6,201 bases of DNA, taken from contig DASXXT010000289.1 of assembly GCA_036502965.1 (NCBI GenBank), forward strand, positions 1-6,201, read 5' to 3'. Positions within the stretch are counted from its first letter, which is position 1; every line of letters begins with the position of its first letter. Made by a program: the position numbers and the translations under genes. Below are positions 6,091 through 6,201 of this stretch, one piece after another. Under the pieces are notes generated by a model that saw nothing but the letters and a program-made list of their open reading frames with translations, ran no database searches and was not told the DNA's origin. Source of the stretch: Roseiarcus sp036502965. Its GTDB lineage: Bacteria; Pseudomonadota; Alphaproteobacteria; Rhizobiales; Beijerinckiaceae.

Positions 6091-6201
6091 GGTTATGGCT
6101 TTGCTCCATGGACTAGCCTCCGCGAAGCCGTTCGCGTATCGCGGTTCGGTTAACGAGGCTCTACCGCCGCGACCGATTCATCTCCCTGCTGTTAGCTCCC
6201 G

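Larger units (their letters stand above)
5381..6201. other. Gene-poor, decayed region
   Basis: Over 800 bases hold no convincing intact gene. Several frames are open on both strands, but they overlap one another and are rich in Arg, Pro and Ser, as expected for GC-rich non-coding DNA. Inside lie the IS110 remnant, the tRNA-like fragment, the doubtful hydrophobic frame, and a perfect GCCTCG/CGAGGC hairpin with a GGG loop at 5976-5990. About 5740-5970 holds nothing I can identify. Confidence 0.6.

Overview
The window is high-GC bacterial DNA whose gene types and sequence style suggest an alphaproteobacterium, probably of the Hyphomicrobiales (rhizobia, methylotrophs and relatives). This placement is inferred from the SAM/class III cyclase/STAND/TPR protein, from codon choice and from the style of the mobile-element remnants. 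No taxonomic marker gene is present.

Layout: (1) 1-129 is upstream sequence with a good Shine-Dalgarno just before the first gene. (2) 130-3507 (+) is one large complete gene for a 1125-residue signalling protein: N-terminal SAM domain, class III nucleotide cyclase domain, STAND/AAA-type ATPase and a long C-terminal TPR-like region. (3) 3508-3900 holds no convincing gene. It has a GC-rich hairpin just after the cyclase and then, from 3651, a strongly structured segment that starts GTGTGCGCC and looks like the 5' part (domain I) of a group II intron. I find no reverse transcriptase and no domain V/VI, so it is read as a truncated intron. (4) 3901-4899 (-) encodes a periplasmic NMT1/THI5-like (NitT/TauT type) ABC substrate-binding protein. 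(5) 4946-5380 (-) encodes a 144-residue soluble protein of unknown function, directly upstream of and co-directional with the binding protein. (6) 5381-6201 looks decayed. It contains a short IS110-family transposase remnant (minus strand), a tRNA-3'-end-like stretch with an encoded CCA (minus strand), and a frame encoding one hydrophobic helix that is out of frame with the best nearby ribosome-binding site.

The cyclase gene and the two minus-strand genes converge on the intron remnant. The binding protein has no permease or ATPase partner next to it in the window. Where such partners would often lie, downstream of its stop, there is the intron fragment and then an unrelated opposite-strand gene. 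Together with the IS and tRNA-like remnants, this suggests an accessory or rearranged region rather than an intact functional system. I see no CRISPR array, toxin-antitoxin pair, phage module or clearly new multi-gene system.
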